Shown: positions 25,013 through 37,284 of the stretch, in pieces
How the letters are laid out: the number at the start of each line of letters is the position of its first letter
Position numbering within the stretch: the stretch's first letter is position 1
DNA from: Garcia nutans
Taxonomy: Eukaryota; Streptophyta; Magnoliopsida; Malpighiales; Euphorbiaceae
Assembly: GCA_947685225.1 (NCBI GenBank)
Contig: CANTUV010000002.1
Span: forward strand, 4,216,001-4,280,000
Length of the DNA: 64,000 bases
Reading direction: 5' to 3'
Notes under the pieces: generated by a model
Told to the model about the DNA's origin: nothing
The model's database searches: none
What the model saw: the letters and a program-made list of their open reading frames with translations, nothing else
Made by a program: the position numbers and the translations under genes

Positions 25013-28000
25013 AGGTCTACTCCACCTGTATGTGAGCATTGTGGTAAGACCCATGGGGGTGTTTGTTGGAAGATTAGTGGATCTGCTGGGTGTTATAAAT
25101 GTGGGTCACCAGCTCATTTTATTAGAGATTGTCCTGAGATGCAGGAGTATAGGCAGGCTGATACTGCAGCTTCTCGACCTAGTGTCAGCAGAGGTGGTCG
25201 AAGGGGCAGAGGTTTTAGTAGGGGTGGTAGATCCGGGTTTAGTCAGAGAGGAGGATCTTCATCCAGGGACAGTAGACCGGACGAGGCCGGATCTTCTCAG
25301 AGAGTATATGTGATGCAGAGGCAGCCAGATGCTTCAGCAGTTATAGCTGGTACATTCTCTTTATTTGGCATTTCATTTCTTGCTTTGATTGATCCAGGAT
25401 CTACTCATTCATACATAAGTGCATCTATCTTGCCTGTGTCTGAATTGCATTCAGAGTCCTTAGGATTTGATGTCTTAGTGACCAATCCTTTAGGACATAG
25501 TGTTGTGGTGAGTAGGGTGCATCGTGAGAGTGCTGTTGTGGTTCAAGGTGAGGAGTTTCTTGGTGATTTAATTGAAATGCCTTTTAAAGAATATGATTTG
25601 ATCTTAGGCATGGATTGGTTGTCTAAGCATGGAGCTATAGTGGATTGTCAAAAGAAATGTGTTACTTTGAGAACTGGTGATGGTAGAAGTATATTAGTAT
25701 CTAGTGAGCAGAGACAATTTGCATCCTTGTTTGTATCAGCTATAACAGCTAGAAAGTTGATTAGAAAAGGGTGTGTTGCTTATCTTGCTCATGTTATGGA
25801 TACCAGAGTAATGGGTTCTCAACTTGATAGTATACCCACAGTTGCTGAGTTTTCAGATGTATTTCCAAAGGAGTTGCCAGGGTTACCCCCTGAGAGAGAG
25901 GTTGAGTTTGGTATCGATTTGTTGCCTGGTACCACTCCCATCTCTATCACTCCTTATCGAATGGCACCTGCTGAATTGAGAGAGTTTAAGGTGCAGTTGC
26001 AGGAGTTGTTGGATAAAGGGTTTATTCGCCCTAATGTTTCTCCGTGGGGAGCTCCTGTGTTGTTTGTAAAGAAAAAGGATGGTACTTTGAGGTTGTGCAT
26101 CGATTATAGGCAATTGAACAAAGTAACTATCAAGAATAAGTATCATTTGCCTCGAATTGATGATCTCTTTGATCAGTTGAAGGGAGCAGCAGTGTTTTCC
26201 AAAATTGATTTGAGATCAGGGTACCATCAATTGAGGGTTAGAGCTGAAGATGTTTCTAAGATAGCTTTCCGCACAAGATATGGGCATTATGAGTTCTTGG
26301 TAATGCCTTTTGGATTGACGAATGCACCTGCAGCTTTCATGGATTTGATGAATAGGGTGTTTAGGCCCTATCTGGATCAGTTTGTGGTGGTTTTCATCGA
26401 TGATATTTTGGTGTATTCACGTAATGAGGAAGAACATGTCAAGCATCTGTGAATTGTGTTACAGATCTTGAGAGAGAAACAGTTGTATGCTAAGCTGTCA
26501 AAGTGTGAGTTTTGGCTTGACCAAGTAACTTTTCTCGTTCATATAGTTTCAGCAGATGGTATAAGAGTTGATCCAAGTAAAGTTGAGGCCATTTTGAATT
26601 GGAGTCCACCAAAGTCAGTAACTGAAGTTAGAAGTTTTCTGGGTTTGGCAGGCTATTATCGAAGGTTTGTGAAAGGTTTTTCTTTGATAGCTACTCCACT
26701 CACCAGATTGCTTTGAAAGGGAGTTAGATTTGTGTGGACAGATCAGTGTCAAGCTAGTTTTGATCAGTTGAAAGAAATGTTGACTCAAGCACCTGTTCTT
26801 ACTTTACCCGTGGAAGATAAACCATATGTGATTTACAGTGATGCTTCACATAATGGTTTAGGATGTGTCTTGATGCAAGAGGGTAAAGTTGTAGCTTATG
26901 CTTCTCGGCAATTGAAGCCGCATGAGCTTAATTATCCGACACATGATCTGGAATTGGCAGCTATAGTATTTGCTTTGAAGATTGGCGACACTACGTGTAT
27001 GGGGAGAAATGTTTTATCTATACGAATCGTAAAAGTTTGAAATATTTGGGTGTTCAGAGAGAGCTGAATCTTCGGCAAAGGTGATGGTTAGAGCTAATCA
27101 AAGACTATGACTGTTTGATTGATTATCATCCTGGTAAGGCAAATGTAGTTGCTGACGCCTTGAGTCGGAAGTCTCTGGCAGGTTTGGCTGTTTATTCGCT
27201 CTCGTTGCTTGTTGAGTTGAGAGCGTTACATGCTAGTTTTGAAGCATGTGATGATGGTGCATTGTTGGCTCAGTTGCAATTGAGACCAGTATTGTTAGAT
27301 CAGATTAAGGAGGCTCAATTGATAGATGAGAAAATTCAGAAGATTGTTTTAGATTGCCAAAACGGGGAGAGCCGAGATTTCTTTGTGAGAAGTGATGGTA
27401 GCCTTTGGTTTAAGGATAGATTGTGTGTTCCTGATAATGATAGTTTGAAAAAGGTTATTTTGGAGGAAGCACACCAATCAGTTTTTACTATGCATCCGGG
27501 AAGTACAAAGATGTACCATGAATTGAGACAGCATTATTGGTGGTCTGGTATGAAGAGAGACATAGCAGAATTTGTGTCCAAATGTCTCACTTGTCAGAGG
27601 GTGAAAGCTGAACATCAAGTTCCAACAGGGTTGCTTCAACCTTTAAAGGTGCCTGAATGGAAATGGGAGATAATCACAATGGATTTTGTGTATGGTTTGC
27701 CTATGACACAGAGGAAGCATGATGCCATTTGGGTGATTGTTGATAGGTTGACAAAGACTGCTCATTTTCTTCCGGTTCGGATGGACTTTTCACTTGAGAA
27801 GTTAGCTGAATTGTGCATCAATGAGATAGTAAAGTTGCATGGAGTCCCAATTTCTTTAGTGTATGATCGAGATCCCCGGTTTACTTCAAGGTTTTGGAAG
27901 AGTTTACATGGTGCTTTGGGTTCTCGATTGCATTTTAGCACTGCTTTTCATCCGCAGATAGATGGGCAGTCAGAGAGAGTGATACAGATTATTGAGGATA

Positions 28001-28722
28001 TGTTGAGAAGCTGTGTCATTGATTTCTCTGGAAGTTGGGACAGATTTTTGCCACTTATAGAATTTGCTTACAACAACAGTCATCAATCCAGTATTGGAAT
28101 GGCACCATTTGAGGCATTGTATGGAAGAAAATGTAGAACGCCTTTATGTTGGAATGAAATTGGGGAAAGCAAATTGGTTGGTCCTGATCTGATTAAAGAG
28201 ACTGAAGAAAAAGTGCAGATGATTCGGGATAGGTTGAAAGCAGCTTCAGACCGACAGAAGTCTTATTCAGATTTGAAGAGGAGAGACATAGAGTTTGATG
28301 TTGGAGATAAAGTATTTTTGAAAGTGTCTCCTTGGAAAAAGATATTGAGATTTGGTTGAAAAGGGAAGCTGAGTCCTCGATTCATTGGACCGTATGAGAT
28401 ATTAGAAAGAGTTGGACCAGTTGCTTATCGTCTTGCTTTGCCGCCTGAGTTGGATAGAATCCATAATGTCTTCCATGTTTCTATGTTGCGAAGGTATAGA
28501 TCTGACCCATCTCATGTTTTACCAGTTGAATCTATTGAGGTCAGTCCAGATCTAACTTTTGAAGAAGAACCAATTGCTGTTTTGGCACATGAAGTGAAAG
28601 AGTTGAGAAATAAGAAAGTGCCATTAGTGAAAGTTCTATGGAAGAATCATGGGAGAGAAGAGGCAACTTGGGAAAGCGAGCAAACAATGCGAGATCAATA
28701 TCCTCAACTGTTTCAGAGATAA
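25013..28722 (+). pseudogene. pol of element D: nucleocapsid, PR, RT, RNase H, integrase, chromodomain
   Basis: Domains in order: zinc knuckle (25093-25134); protease with LIDPGSTHSYI (25385-25417); reverse transcriptase with LRLCIDYRQLN, LPRIDDLFDQL and catalytic FIDDILVY (from 26393); RNase H with YSDASHNGLGCVL and LELAAIVFAL; integrase with HHCC zinc finger (about 27470-27600), catalytic D in TMDFVYGLP, D in VYDRDPRFTS and E in GQSERVIQ; GPY/F region; chromodomain at about 28570-28720 (VKVLWKNHGREEATWE). Stops TGA at 26450, 26714, 27082 and 28357 each stand where an arginine CGA is expected, and one base is missing near 26983. The final TAA is 28720-28722. The chromodomain is thought to steer integration to heterochromatin. 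Confidence 0.95.
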
Positions 28723-28751
28723 TATCAGGTAATTTAGAGGACGAAATTTCT

Positions 28752-28768
28752 TTTTAGAGGGGGAGAAT
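28752..28768 (+). other. Polypurine tract of element D
   Basis: TTTTAGAGGGGGAGAAT lies directly before the 3' LTR, where second-strand synthesis is primed. Confidence 0.92.
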
Positions 28769-31497
28769 TGTAATATCCCAAAATGTACCCTAGAAGTATT
28801 GATATAATTGTTATTTCATTTGAATCTAATGTATATGTGTTATTAAAAAGGAAAAGATTATTTAGAGAGAATGTATATGTTGTATATATGGTAATATATG
28901 TAACATATATGTTGGTCAAAATGGTGGGTCAAGGTAAGAAGATATTTAATTTGTGAAGTGTGAAGTTACTAAAAAGGGCAAATGAATGATATAGGAGTTG
29001 GAATGTTTTAAAGAGGGTATTTTAGTCATTTTCATTTTGAAATGTTTGGTGGAGATTTAAAGAGAAGAGGAAGTTGACTTTTCTCATTTCTTCTTTCCTT
29101 TCTCTTTCCATGGCCGGCCACTCTATAGCAAGAGAGAGCAAGTTTTGTTTTGATGTTCAAGCTCAAAATTGAAGGGGTTTTCAAGTGATTAAGTGAAACT
29201 CCAAGAAGTTTTATTATTTTGGTAAGTTCTCTCTCTTGATTTCTTTTGTTTTCTTGAAGTAAGGTTTGAGTTTGATGGTAGATGTTTGAATTAGGAGTGT
29301 GTTGGTTGTAGTATGTTGAAGTATGTTTGATTTAATTAATTATGGTGTTGGTTTTAGTTTAAAGATAAGAAGTTAGGTTGGTGTTGGTGATGGAAGAGTA
29401 AGAGTTGTGTTTAGTGAAATTTTTTCTGTTTTACAATTAGTAAAGGCTGTGACTTGTATGATTTTTAATTAAATATAGAAAAATGTTCTTGAAGTGAATT
29501 TTTGATATGTTGTGTCTCTATGAGTCTAGAATGACTGAAAAATATGTTGATTCGATTTTGGAATGGTTATGATTTTGGAAAGATTATTTTTACTAAACCT
29601 GTTCCAGCAGGTACCTTAACTGAGACAGCTATATTTCGGGATTTTTAATAAACTGTATAAAAATTATATTCAATTGAATTTTGGATATGTTGTTTCTTAG
29701 TGAGTCTGGTATTTGAGAAAAATAATTTGGAACCATGTTGATTGAATTTAGTTTATGGAATTCACAAAGTTCAGAACTGCTGCCAGGATGCAGGGCAATT
29801 GGGGCAGTCTGGTTGGGTGAACTATTTGACCAAGATTTTGTATTCAGTTTGATCTGAAATTTTAAAGGAATGATTTTAATCTGTAAAATTTAGTTCTGTA
29901 AAAATTTTAGAATTTTTAGTCATGTAGATTATTTTATACAATTTTTCAAAATAAGGATAGAGTAGAGTCTAAAACCAGAATGTACTATTCATATGGTCAT
30001 TTTGCTAATACTCCTTTAGGATTAGGTTGTGAAGAGGTTGAATTGCCCTAGCCTAAGTGTTGAGGATTCTTGGAAGAGTAAGTGTATAGATTGGTGTGAG
30101 TTGGCTTTAAGGTAAGTACAAATTACATTATTTCATACATTCATATGATATTGAGATTTGACATACATTTGATTGTAAATGTGTTAAGAAATCTAATACA
30201 TTGTTAATGCATATTAATAATGTATGTTTGGTATGATGTGAATGTTGTGATGAGTATGTAAAATATGTGTTAATGCCATTGATTATATCCATTTGAATGA
30301 TGAAATGAAATGTGAAAGATATAATATTATGAAGAATTGCCCTATTGTGATTTGAGATCATATGAGATATGAGGCATGGTTGCCTAATTTATTATGAGAA
30401 ATGAAATGAAAAGAAATTGATAATGAGATAAATGAATTCATTGTGTGCCTAATATGTTTATTCAATTTTCAGAGTTCTGGTTTTGGCGGCATGCCTATGA
30501 ATAACTGGATAGGTGAAATGACCGGGTCGTAAGCCGATTCCAGTTGAAAAATGTGAAATGTGATGTTTTTGGGGTGAAATGACCGGGTCGTAAACCTCAA
30601 AAACAAATTATTCAAAACTAGATTGGGTGAAATGACTGGGTCGTAAACTCAAATCTAATTGAATATCCATGGATAAATGTATTGATGATTATGATTATAG
30701 ACCAAAACAGTAACTCTGAACTTTGAATAGCATATTAGATTATTTTTGGGCCCATGCTTGTGTTTGTTTAAATGTGACTATTGAATGGTGAAACAAATGA
30801 ATAATGAGATGACTACTATACATACATTATTGAAACCGGTAAGATTTGAAATATAATATTCTTTTGAATTGATCTTGAATCTTTATTGTGTGACATTAGC
30901 ATGGCATTAAAGCATCATAGCACTGTAATTTGTACAACTAAGTCGTTGGCTTAGCGCGAATGTGATTCTTCGCGCAGGTGACAGGGAAGAACCAGAGAGT
31001 TCCTCTAGCCCGAGTCGAGTCTAGATTTTGAGGTGTTGATAGTGGGCTTAAAGATCAAAGACTGACTGCCAAAGAAATGTATAAATTTTATGGGTTGTAA
31101 AACTTGAGTTTGGATATATATGAATTTGTAAATATTGTTATTTTCCGCTGCATAGTGAACAAATATTTTATCTACTGTATTTCATAATAAACCTTTACTT
31201 TATGTTGTACTAGAAGTGTAAATCCTTTTTGCAGGTTGTAGTTGAGGTTATGAGGGGGATTTATTGGGAGTGTACTGAGAATGATTTTGTTTGCATTGGT
31301 TTGTGTAAAATGTTTTTAAAAATCAGAAAAAAAAACCAGTTTTGTCGACACTTGGGACTCAATTTTTAGGCAAAACCATGGCAAAATTTTTGTAAAAATC
31401 AGAACTAAAAATTTGACTAAGTAAAATTGGTAGCAACATTAGGATAGTGTGGCGCCTCTACTCGGCTTACATATGTAGGTCGGGAAGGGGTGTTACA
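28769..31497 (+). mobile_element. 3' LTR of element D
   Basis: It is colinear with the 5' LTR and differs only by scattered substitutions and tiny indels (for example GATATATCC against GATTATATCC near 30285, and CGCGTAGG against CGCGCAGG near 30973). It is followed by the second half of the TSD, TTAGA. Confidence 0.95.
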
Positions 31498-32118
31498 TTA
31501 GAACTCAAACTTCCAAGAAGGGGTTGGGATATGATGAAGACAATAATGTCCAGCCAAAGAAGGATGAGAAGATGAGCATCCTACCACTTGAAGAAATCTT
31601 TGTCGAAGCTCCAGATATGGGACCACTCCAAGGAAAGCCTGAGCCGATCATGTTCATGGGTAAGTTGATCCCAGGTTTTGAAATTTTTACAGATGTGGCT
31701 GAGCTAGTCGACCAAGTGAAGAAAGAGCTCACCCTATCAGCCAATAAAGAATCCAATCCAAAAGAGAAGAATGAAGCTATCTTGAAAGCCGAGAAGACTT
31801 CGGAGGAGATTGCTGCCCTGGTTGAAAAAAAGTTTGAAGACATCCTGCCTTATGATTTTGGAACAATGATTTTGATTTTGATTTTAATTTTTCTGCTTTG
31901 TATGAGGATGATGATGTTTTCTTTTCCAAAATGAATAAAATAAAGTTTGATTTTGCTTACTTGTGTGATGTTTCTCCTGATGGTTGCATACATTTAAATA
32001 GCAGTTACATGAGCATATTTAATGTTAATTTTGTTAACACACAATCATTAAATTTGGGAACAACCGAAAATCCTAAAAACATTAGCATAGAATCCGACCT
32101 TACTCCTGATTAGAGAGA
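31498..32118 (+). pseudogene. Element B, protease-to-RT linker
   Basis: B resumes in the frame left at 21167. It reads a conserved Tat linker, including SKKGLGYDEDNN, then a lysine/glutamate-rich stretch to about 31934 where the frame closes, and a second frame (31898-32113). The function of this linker in Tat elements is unknown; it may tether PR and RT. A frameshift around 31860-31900 is likely. Confidence 0.75.
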
Positions 32119-33071
32119 GAGAGATTTGAAAAAATATTCAAAAAATATGAAGAAGTGTTTGCTTTGTCTTATGAGGATATGCCTAGAATAGATCGAGACA
32201 TAGCCGAGCATCATATTCCTACTTACACTCACATGAAACCTGTCAAACAAAAGCTTAGGCGATTAAGACTTGAGTGGGCTGAATTGGTTAAAGAAGAGGT
32301 CACTAAGCAAATACAAGTGAAGTTCCTTGAAGTGATAGAATATTCATATTGGTTAGCCAACATAGTATCTATGCCAAAGAAAGATGGAAGAATAAGGGTC
32401 TGTGTGGACTATAGAGATTTGAACAAGGCTTCCCCTAAAGATGATTTTCCTTTACCTCATATAAATGTCCTCATTGATAGTGCAGCCTCTAGCGTGCTAC
32501 ACTCGTTTGTAGATGGATTCTCCAGATACAACCAAGTGTTAATGGCCCAAGAGGATAAAGCCAAAACTGCTTTCATTACCGCATAGGGTATATTTTGTTA
32601 TAGGGTGATGTCATTCGGCTTAAAGAATGCTGGGACAACCTATCAAAGGATGGCCACCACACTATTTCATGACATGATGCATGAAGAAGTTAAAATATAT
32701 GTTGATGATATGATGGTTAAATCAGATACAAAAGAACAACACTTCCAAAACTTGGAATTATTCTTCAATAGAGCTTTGAAATATAAGCTAAGATTAAACC
32801 CGAAGAAGTGTGTGTTTGGTGTTACCTCAGGTAAATTATTGGGACATGTAATTGGTCCAAATGGCACTGAGATTGATACTGACAAAGTTAAAGCAATCAG
32901 GGATATGCCAGCCCCAAAGATGGTGAGAGAAGTTCGGGGATTTATTGGTAAATTATAATACATTAGCAGATTCATAGCAAAACTCACAACAATTTGTGAG
33001 CCTATCTTCAAATTGCTTAAAAAGAATCAGCTGGTCATATGGAATGAAGAGTGTCAAAAGGCCTTTGAGTG
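32119..33071 (+). pseudogene. Reverse transcriptase of element B
   Basis: RT of the Ty3/gypsy type: MPKKDGRIRVCVDYRDLNKASPKDDFPLP (fingers), FVDGFSRYNQ, VMSFGLKNAGTTYQR, catalytic YVDDMMVKS (about 32698-32724), LNPKKCVFGV and GFIGKL. In-frame stops are TAG at 32584-32586 (where a tryptophan is usual), TAA at 32956-32958 and TGA at 33069-33071 (also tryptophan expected). YVDDMMVKS and LNKASPKDDFPLP are typical of Tat RTs rather than chromoviruses (which have FIDDILVYS). The enzyme would copy element RNA into DNA in the particle. Confidence 0.92.
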
Positions 33072-33960
33072 AATAAAAGAGTATTTGTTGAATCCACCAA
33101 TTTTAAAACCACCTAAACCCAGCAAACCTCCATTACTATACTTAACAGTGGAAGAAGAGTCAATAGGAGCCATGCTAGCCCAAGCAGATGAGTCAGGAAT
33201 TGAGCATGCAATTTATTATTTGAGTAGAAAGCTCCTACCTTATGAAATTAAGTATAGTAGCATTGAAAAGACTTGTATAGCCGTGGTTTGGTCTTCTAAG
33301 AAGTTGCGGCATTACTTTCAATCTTATAGTGTGCAAGCAATTTCCAGGTTGGATCCAATGAAGTACTTAAGGGAGACACCCTCTTTGATAGGGAAATATG
33401 GTCGATGGTTGATAATATTAGAAGACTTTAAGATTGAGTATGTAACCAGGAAAACAATCAAAGGTAGAGCGGTGGCAGAATTCCTGGCCCAACAACCATT
33501 ACCAGATATTGAAGAAGTAATCTTGGAATTTTCGGATGAACATTTAGAGGCAATTGAAGTACAAGGGTGGAAAATGTATTTTGATGGAGCAGTGAATAGG
33601 AAAGGAGCAGGTTTGGGAGTTATACTAGAATCGCCCGAAGGGGAACTCATCCCTTTAGCCAAAAAGTTAAAATTTAGGGCAACCAATAATATGGTGGAGT
33701 ACGAAGCTTATATTTTCGGTTTGGAAACCCTAATGATTATGAAGGTAGATAAGGTGGAAGTTTTTGGCGATTCATTACTAGTAGATCCCAAGTGAATGGA
33801 GAGTGGGAGTTGAAAGAAGAAAAATTAAAACCATACCACCATTACCTGACCATGATGAAGAAGAACTTTAAGGAGTGTAGGTTTATACACCTATCAAAAG
33901 AAGAAAATCAGATGGCTGATGCCCTAGCCACATTGGCTTCAGTATGGGAAAACCCTGTCA
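33072..33960 (+). pseudogene. RNase H and second (archaeal-type) RNase H of element B
   Basis: The first RNase H (about 33130-33500) shows LYLTVEEESIGAML and YYLSRKLLPYEIKYSSIEKTC but its catalytic acids are eroded, as is normal in Tat. After a spacer, a second RNase H (about 33570-33950) has MYFDGAVNRKGAGLGV, NNMVEYEAYIFGLE and EVFGDS, followed by ENQMADALATLAS. This dual arrangement defines the Tat lineage; the second enzyme is held to have taken over RNA removal. A frameshift at about 33780 closes the frame at 33795 and the next frame opens at 33792. Confidence 0.9.
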
Positions 33961-34744
33961 GCTTATTCCTTAAGCCTCTGATCTTGACAAGTTCATCAAC
34001 TCTTTGTTATGAATATGAGACAATAATGGAAATTAGCACAGACCATGATGCGTGGTATGATACTATAAGGCGATTTTTTGAAGAAAGAGAATACCCTCCG
34101 GGGGCAACAAAGAAAGAGAGAAGAGCCATAAGGCGGTGGTCTTTGCAATACATCACATTCCATGGAGAGTTATATCGAAGATGGCCTGATGGGGTGCATT
34201 TAAGATGCTTAAGGAAGCCTGAAGTGGAGCGTATCATGTCAGAAATACATGCGGGAAGTTGCGGTCCACACATGAGTGGTTTGGCCCTAGTTAAGAAGAT
34301 AATTCGGCAAGGTTACTACTGGTTGACCATAGAGAGAGATTGTATTGAGTTTGTAAAGAAGTGTCAACAATGTCAGATGTATGGTAACTTGAATCACATG
34401 CCTCCTGAAGAACTGCATTCTATGTCTTCACCTTGGCCCTTTGCCACCTGGGGTATCGACATTATAGGAGAGATATATCCAACAGCCTCAAACGGTCACC
34501 ATTTCATTGTGGTAGCAGTAGATTATTTTTCAAAATGGGTCAAAGCCGAATCCTTCCATAAACTGGGTGCAAGCCATATGGCTAGATTTATTGAAAAGAA
34601 CCTCATCTGCAGGTACGGGGTCCCGCACAGTGTGGTATCAGACAATGGGGTATAGTTTCAAGGAGCAGTTAAGGAGTTATTCTCAAATTACCAAATCCAG
34701 CATCATAGATCCTCTCCTTATAGACCAAAGGCTAATGGTGCAGT
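33961..34744 (+). pseudogene. Integrase of element B, N-terminal and core part
   Basis: Visible are the zinc finger (H in HAGSCGPHMSG, then CQQCQM at about 34362-34380), the first catalytic aspartate in TWGIDIIGE (about 34448-34474), FIVVAVDYFSKWVKAE, and the second aspartate in VVSDNG (about 34635-34652). A TAG follows at 34653-34655; the sequence continues with residues leading to the third catalytic acid and is interrupted by element C at 34744. The frame resumes at 44329 after the duplicated target GCAGT. Confidence 0.92.
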
Positions 34745-35509
34745 TGTGAGCGGGGATTTTCTCCCCCAATCCCAGTGAAATAGTTCTTGCGAATTCGGCA
34801 CTGTTTAGGCTCGGGCCCTTAGAGAATACGGACCTAAGTCCGGAGAAAATGTAGTCGCCACCCGGACGGGCCGGGAAAAAGAAAGGGGTGGATAACTCGA
34901 TTCCTAAGGAATCCCCAACCCCCTAATGGGTTCAGAAAGTTGGGTACGTGTGGGGAAGGTGAGAAATGACCCAGCACCCCCACAACGCCCGGTTCATTGG
35001 AACCGGCCTCCTTTACAGGTCTTAATATTATAAAATTGTTAAATATAACAACATTATCCATATTACACAATAATTAAAAGAAAGCATCATTATATTAAAA
35101 TCAAAGCAAGGTCCAAGCAAAATAAATAAATGGGCACCCATCCGAAGATGGAAACATGTCCTTACATCACATGCCTAAATAGGACACCCACCGAAAGGCA
35201 GAAACATGTCCTTTACATAAGTTCTAAAATAGAAAAGCAAATTAAATTACATGATATTTAACTAATGAGGTATCCAACAAGTAGAAACATACCTCTTACA
35301 ACATTTGGAAATCTAGATAAATTGATAAAAGTAAATAACCATTCACCATAAATAAATCATTCATCAAAGATATTAATCAAAATATAAAATAAACATCCAT
35401 CCATGATAAATTAAATAAATCAAGCATTGAAATTAAATAAATCAACCATCAAAAAATATAATAAACTATATAATCAAATCTAAAATTAAATAAAGCAATA
35501 AATATGTAA

Positions 35510-35815
35510 ATTTAGGGTTTTAAAGGATTATCAATTGAATTTATAGTTTCGAAATTTAGGGTTTTAGAAACTAAAGTTTTATAATTAAGGTTTTGAAATT
35601 AGGATTTTTAGGGTTTTTGAAACTAGGGTTTTGGAATTAGGGTTTTGGAATTAGGGTTTTTAGAATTAGGGTTTTTAAAACTAAGGTTTTATAATTAGGG
35701 TTTTTGGAATTAGGGTTTTGGAATTAGGGTTTTTTAAAACTATGGTTTTGGAATTAGGGTTTTTGGAATTAGGGTTTTTAAAATTAGGGTTTTGGAATTA
35801 GGGTTTTTGGAATTG
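35510..35815 (-). repeat. Telo-box-like tandem array in C LTR
   Basis: About twenty imperfect 12-15 bp units of the type GGAATTAGGGTTTTT or AAACTAGGGTTTT follow each other. The core TTAGGGTTT is one base off the plant telomere repeat TTTAGGG in spacing, so this is a degenerate telo-box array rather than a telomere. The other C LTR has a homologous array at about 42745-43070 with a different unit count. Confidence 0.85.
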
Positions 35816-36577
35816 ACTTACTGCCTAAAAAAACACAATTTTGGATTTGGAAAAATAAATTAAGGTTTTGGAAAAATAATCAATATTTTGTAGTTTAATA
35901 ATGAAATGGTTTAGGCTTTTGGATAAAAATATTTTGAGGTTTTGAGTTTTAATAAAATAACATACGGTTCTCGATGTAAAGTAAACAAGATAGATTTTAA
36001 CAATTAATTGTTGACTACTGGATAGTTTTATGCTTAATGAAATATGCCAGTGGGATTACGAATACCAATTGATCAATGTGATAATTAAAGAAAAAGATTA
36101 AAGTTATTAAAACAAAAACCAAAGCAAACGATTAAAGTTATTAAAACGAAAAAACAATTTACTGCATGTTCAAAGATCAAGCTACTGTGTGTTCAAAGTT
36201 ACTGCATGCATGTATTTTCTTATTAATCAAAGAAACAAAACTACTATAAACATAAATAATTCATGATTAAAGATCAAACCTCCACTCATTGGTTACTCCA
36301 TAATTAACTTATGGATGAACAATTAACAAAGAAAGCACTACTATCTTTGATGGATTGATTACCGATGAATGTTTGATGCTAATCTTTTTTGTTTGTTGCC
36401 ATCTCTTTGCTATCTTGTTAATGTTCCTTGCTGTCCCCTCTTAATGTTTCCTTGTTAATGTTTTCTCCCTTTTGAATTCTAAAACATTGTTACTTATAGC
36501 CGAACCTCACTCAGAATCCTTAACATAATATAAAACAGTCCCTAAAACAAATTCTAGTTGAATTAGGAAACATATTG

Positions 36578-36835
36578 AACCCATGTCGACCTAGTTGCCC
36601 TAGGTCGACATGAGACCAACCTCATGTCGACCTTGGGCTACCCAAGTCGACATGAGGCATGGTCAGGTTGATCTTGGGCTGCCAAGGTCGACATGAGGCA
36701 TGTTCATGTCGACCTAGCCTCCCAAGGTCGACATGAAGCATGCTCATGTTGACCTAGCTTGCCCAAGTCGACATGAGGCATGCTCATGTTGATATTGGGC
36801 TGCCAAGGTTGACATGAAGCATCCTAATGTCTCTA
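36578..36835 (-). repeat. Array of GTCGAC palindromes in U3 of element C
   Basis: Five to six consecutive imperfect hairpins of about 40-46 bp have arms CATGTCGACCTAG / CTAGGTCGACATG or close variants (CATGTCGACCTTGGG / CCCAAGTCGACATG). The copy in the other LTR lies at about 43815-44090 with its own substitutions. Confidence 0.85.
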
Positions 36836-37071
36836 GGCCAGCCTCAATTAAATTACTCTGACCTTTTTTTAACTTATGAACAGAAAAATTTTAATTTGGG
36901 CCAATTCCACTTAGTTTTAGGGTTTTACAATCAAATATATGCCTCTTTAATCCGAACCAACTCCTGTTAAAAATTATAAACTAGGTTTAAATATTTAAAG
37001 TCGGATAAAATTTATTTTGGCATCCTTTAATTAGGACCATATCAAATTGGGGTAAAAATTAAGGGTCTATA

Positions 37072-37090
37072 GTTTGCCCCCTGCTTGAAC
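37072..37090 (-). other. Polypurine tract of element C
   Basis: The minus strand reads AAGCAGGGGGCAAAC directly before the LTR, the same tract as in B (51098-51111). Confidence 0.88.
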
Positions 37091-37284
37091 GATCTGAGAC
37101 TACAGCAAAAGAGAGTGAAAAGCAATAAGACTTAATTTTTGAGATAGTTGAGGTTTTGTTTTGGGTTTGATTTGGGTACTTAGACCCGAGATTGTGTACT
37201 TGGACCTGAGAATGAATTTGACTAACCTTTTAGTTGAGAAGTCTGACTGCTCCGGCTCTTCTATGCATGGTGGTTCTTAACCCT

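Larger units (their letters stand above)
21168..31497 (+). mobile_element. Element D: Tekay/Del-type chromovirus (Ty3/gypsy), full length
   Basis: D is 10330 bp with LTRs of 2733 and 2729 bp, TG...CA ends and the target duplication TTAGA at 21163-21167 and 31498-31502. It has an initiator tRNA-Met PBS, a single gag-pol frame order gag-PR-RT-RH-INT and a C-terminal chromodomain, which together place it in the chromoviruses, Tekay/Del clade. The LTRs are nearly identical, so insertion is recent relative to B. It is defective by five nonsense changes and one frameshift. Confidence 0.95.
34745..37071 (-). mobile_element. 3' LTR of element C
   Basis: The plus strand reads TGTGAGCGGGGA at the left edge and GGGTCTATA at the right. 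It contains the conserved Tat LTR segment with GGAACCGGCC near 35000, a telo-box-like array (35510-35815) and a palindrome array (36578-36835). Compared with the other C LTR it has an extra segment of about 400 bp (about 34810-35205). Confidence 0.9.

Noticed and set aside
35510..35815. Interstitial telomere
   Set aside because: Units vary from 12 to 15 bp and do not form runs of TTTAGGG; the array belongs to the LTR of C.
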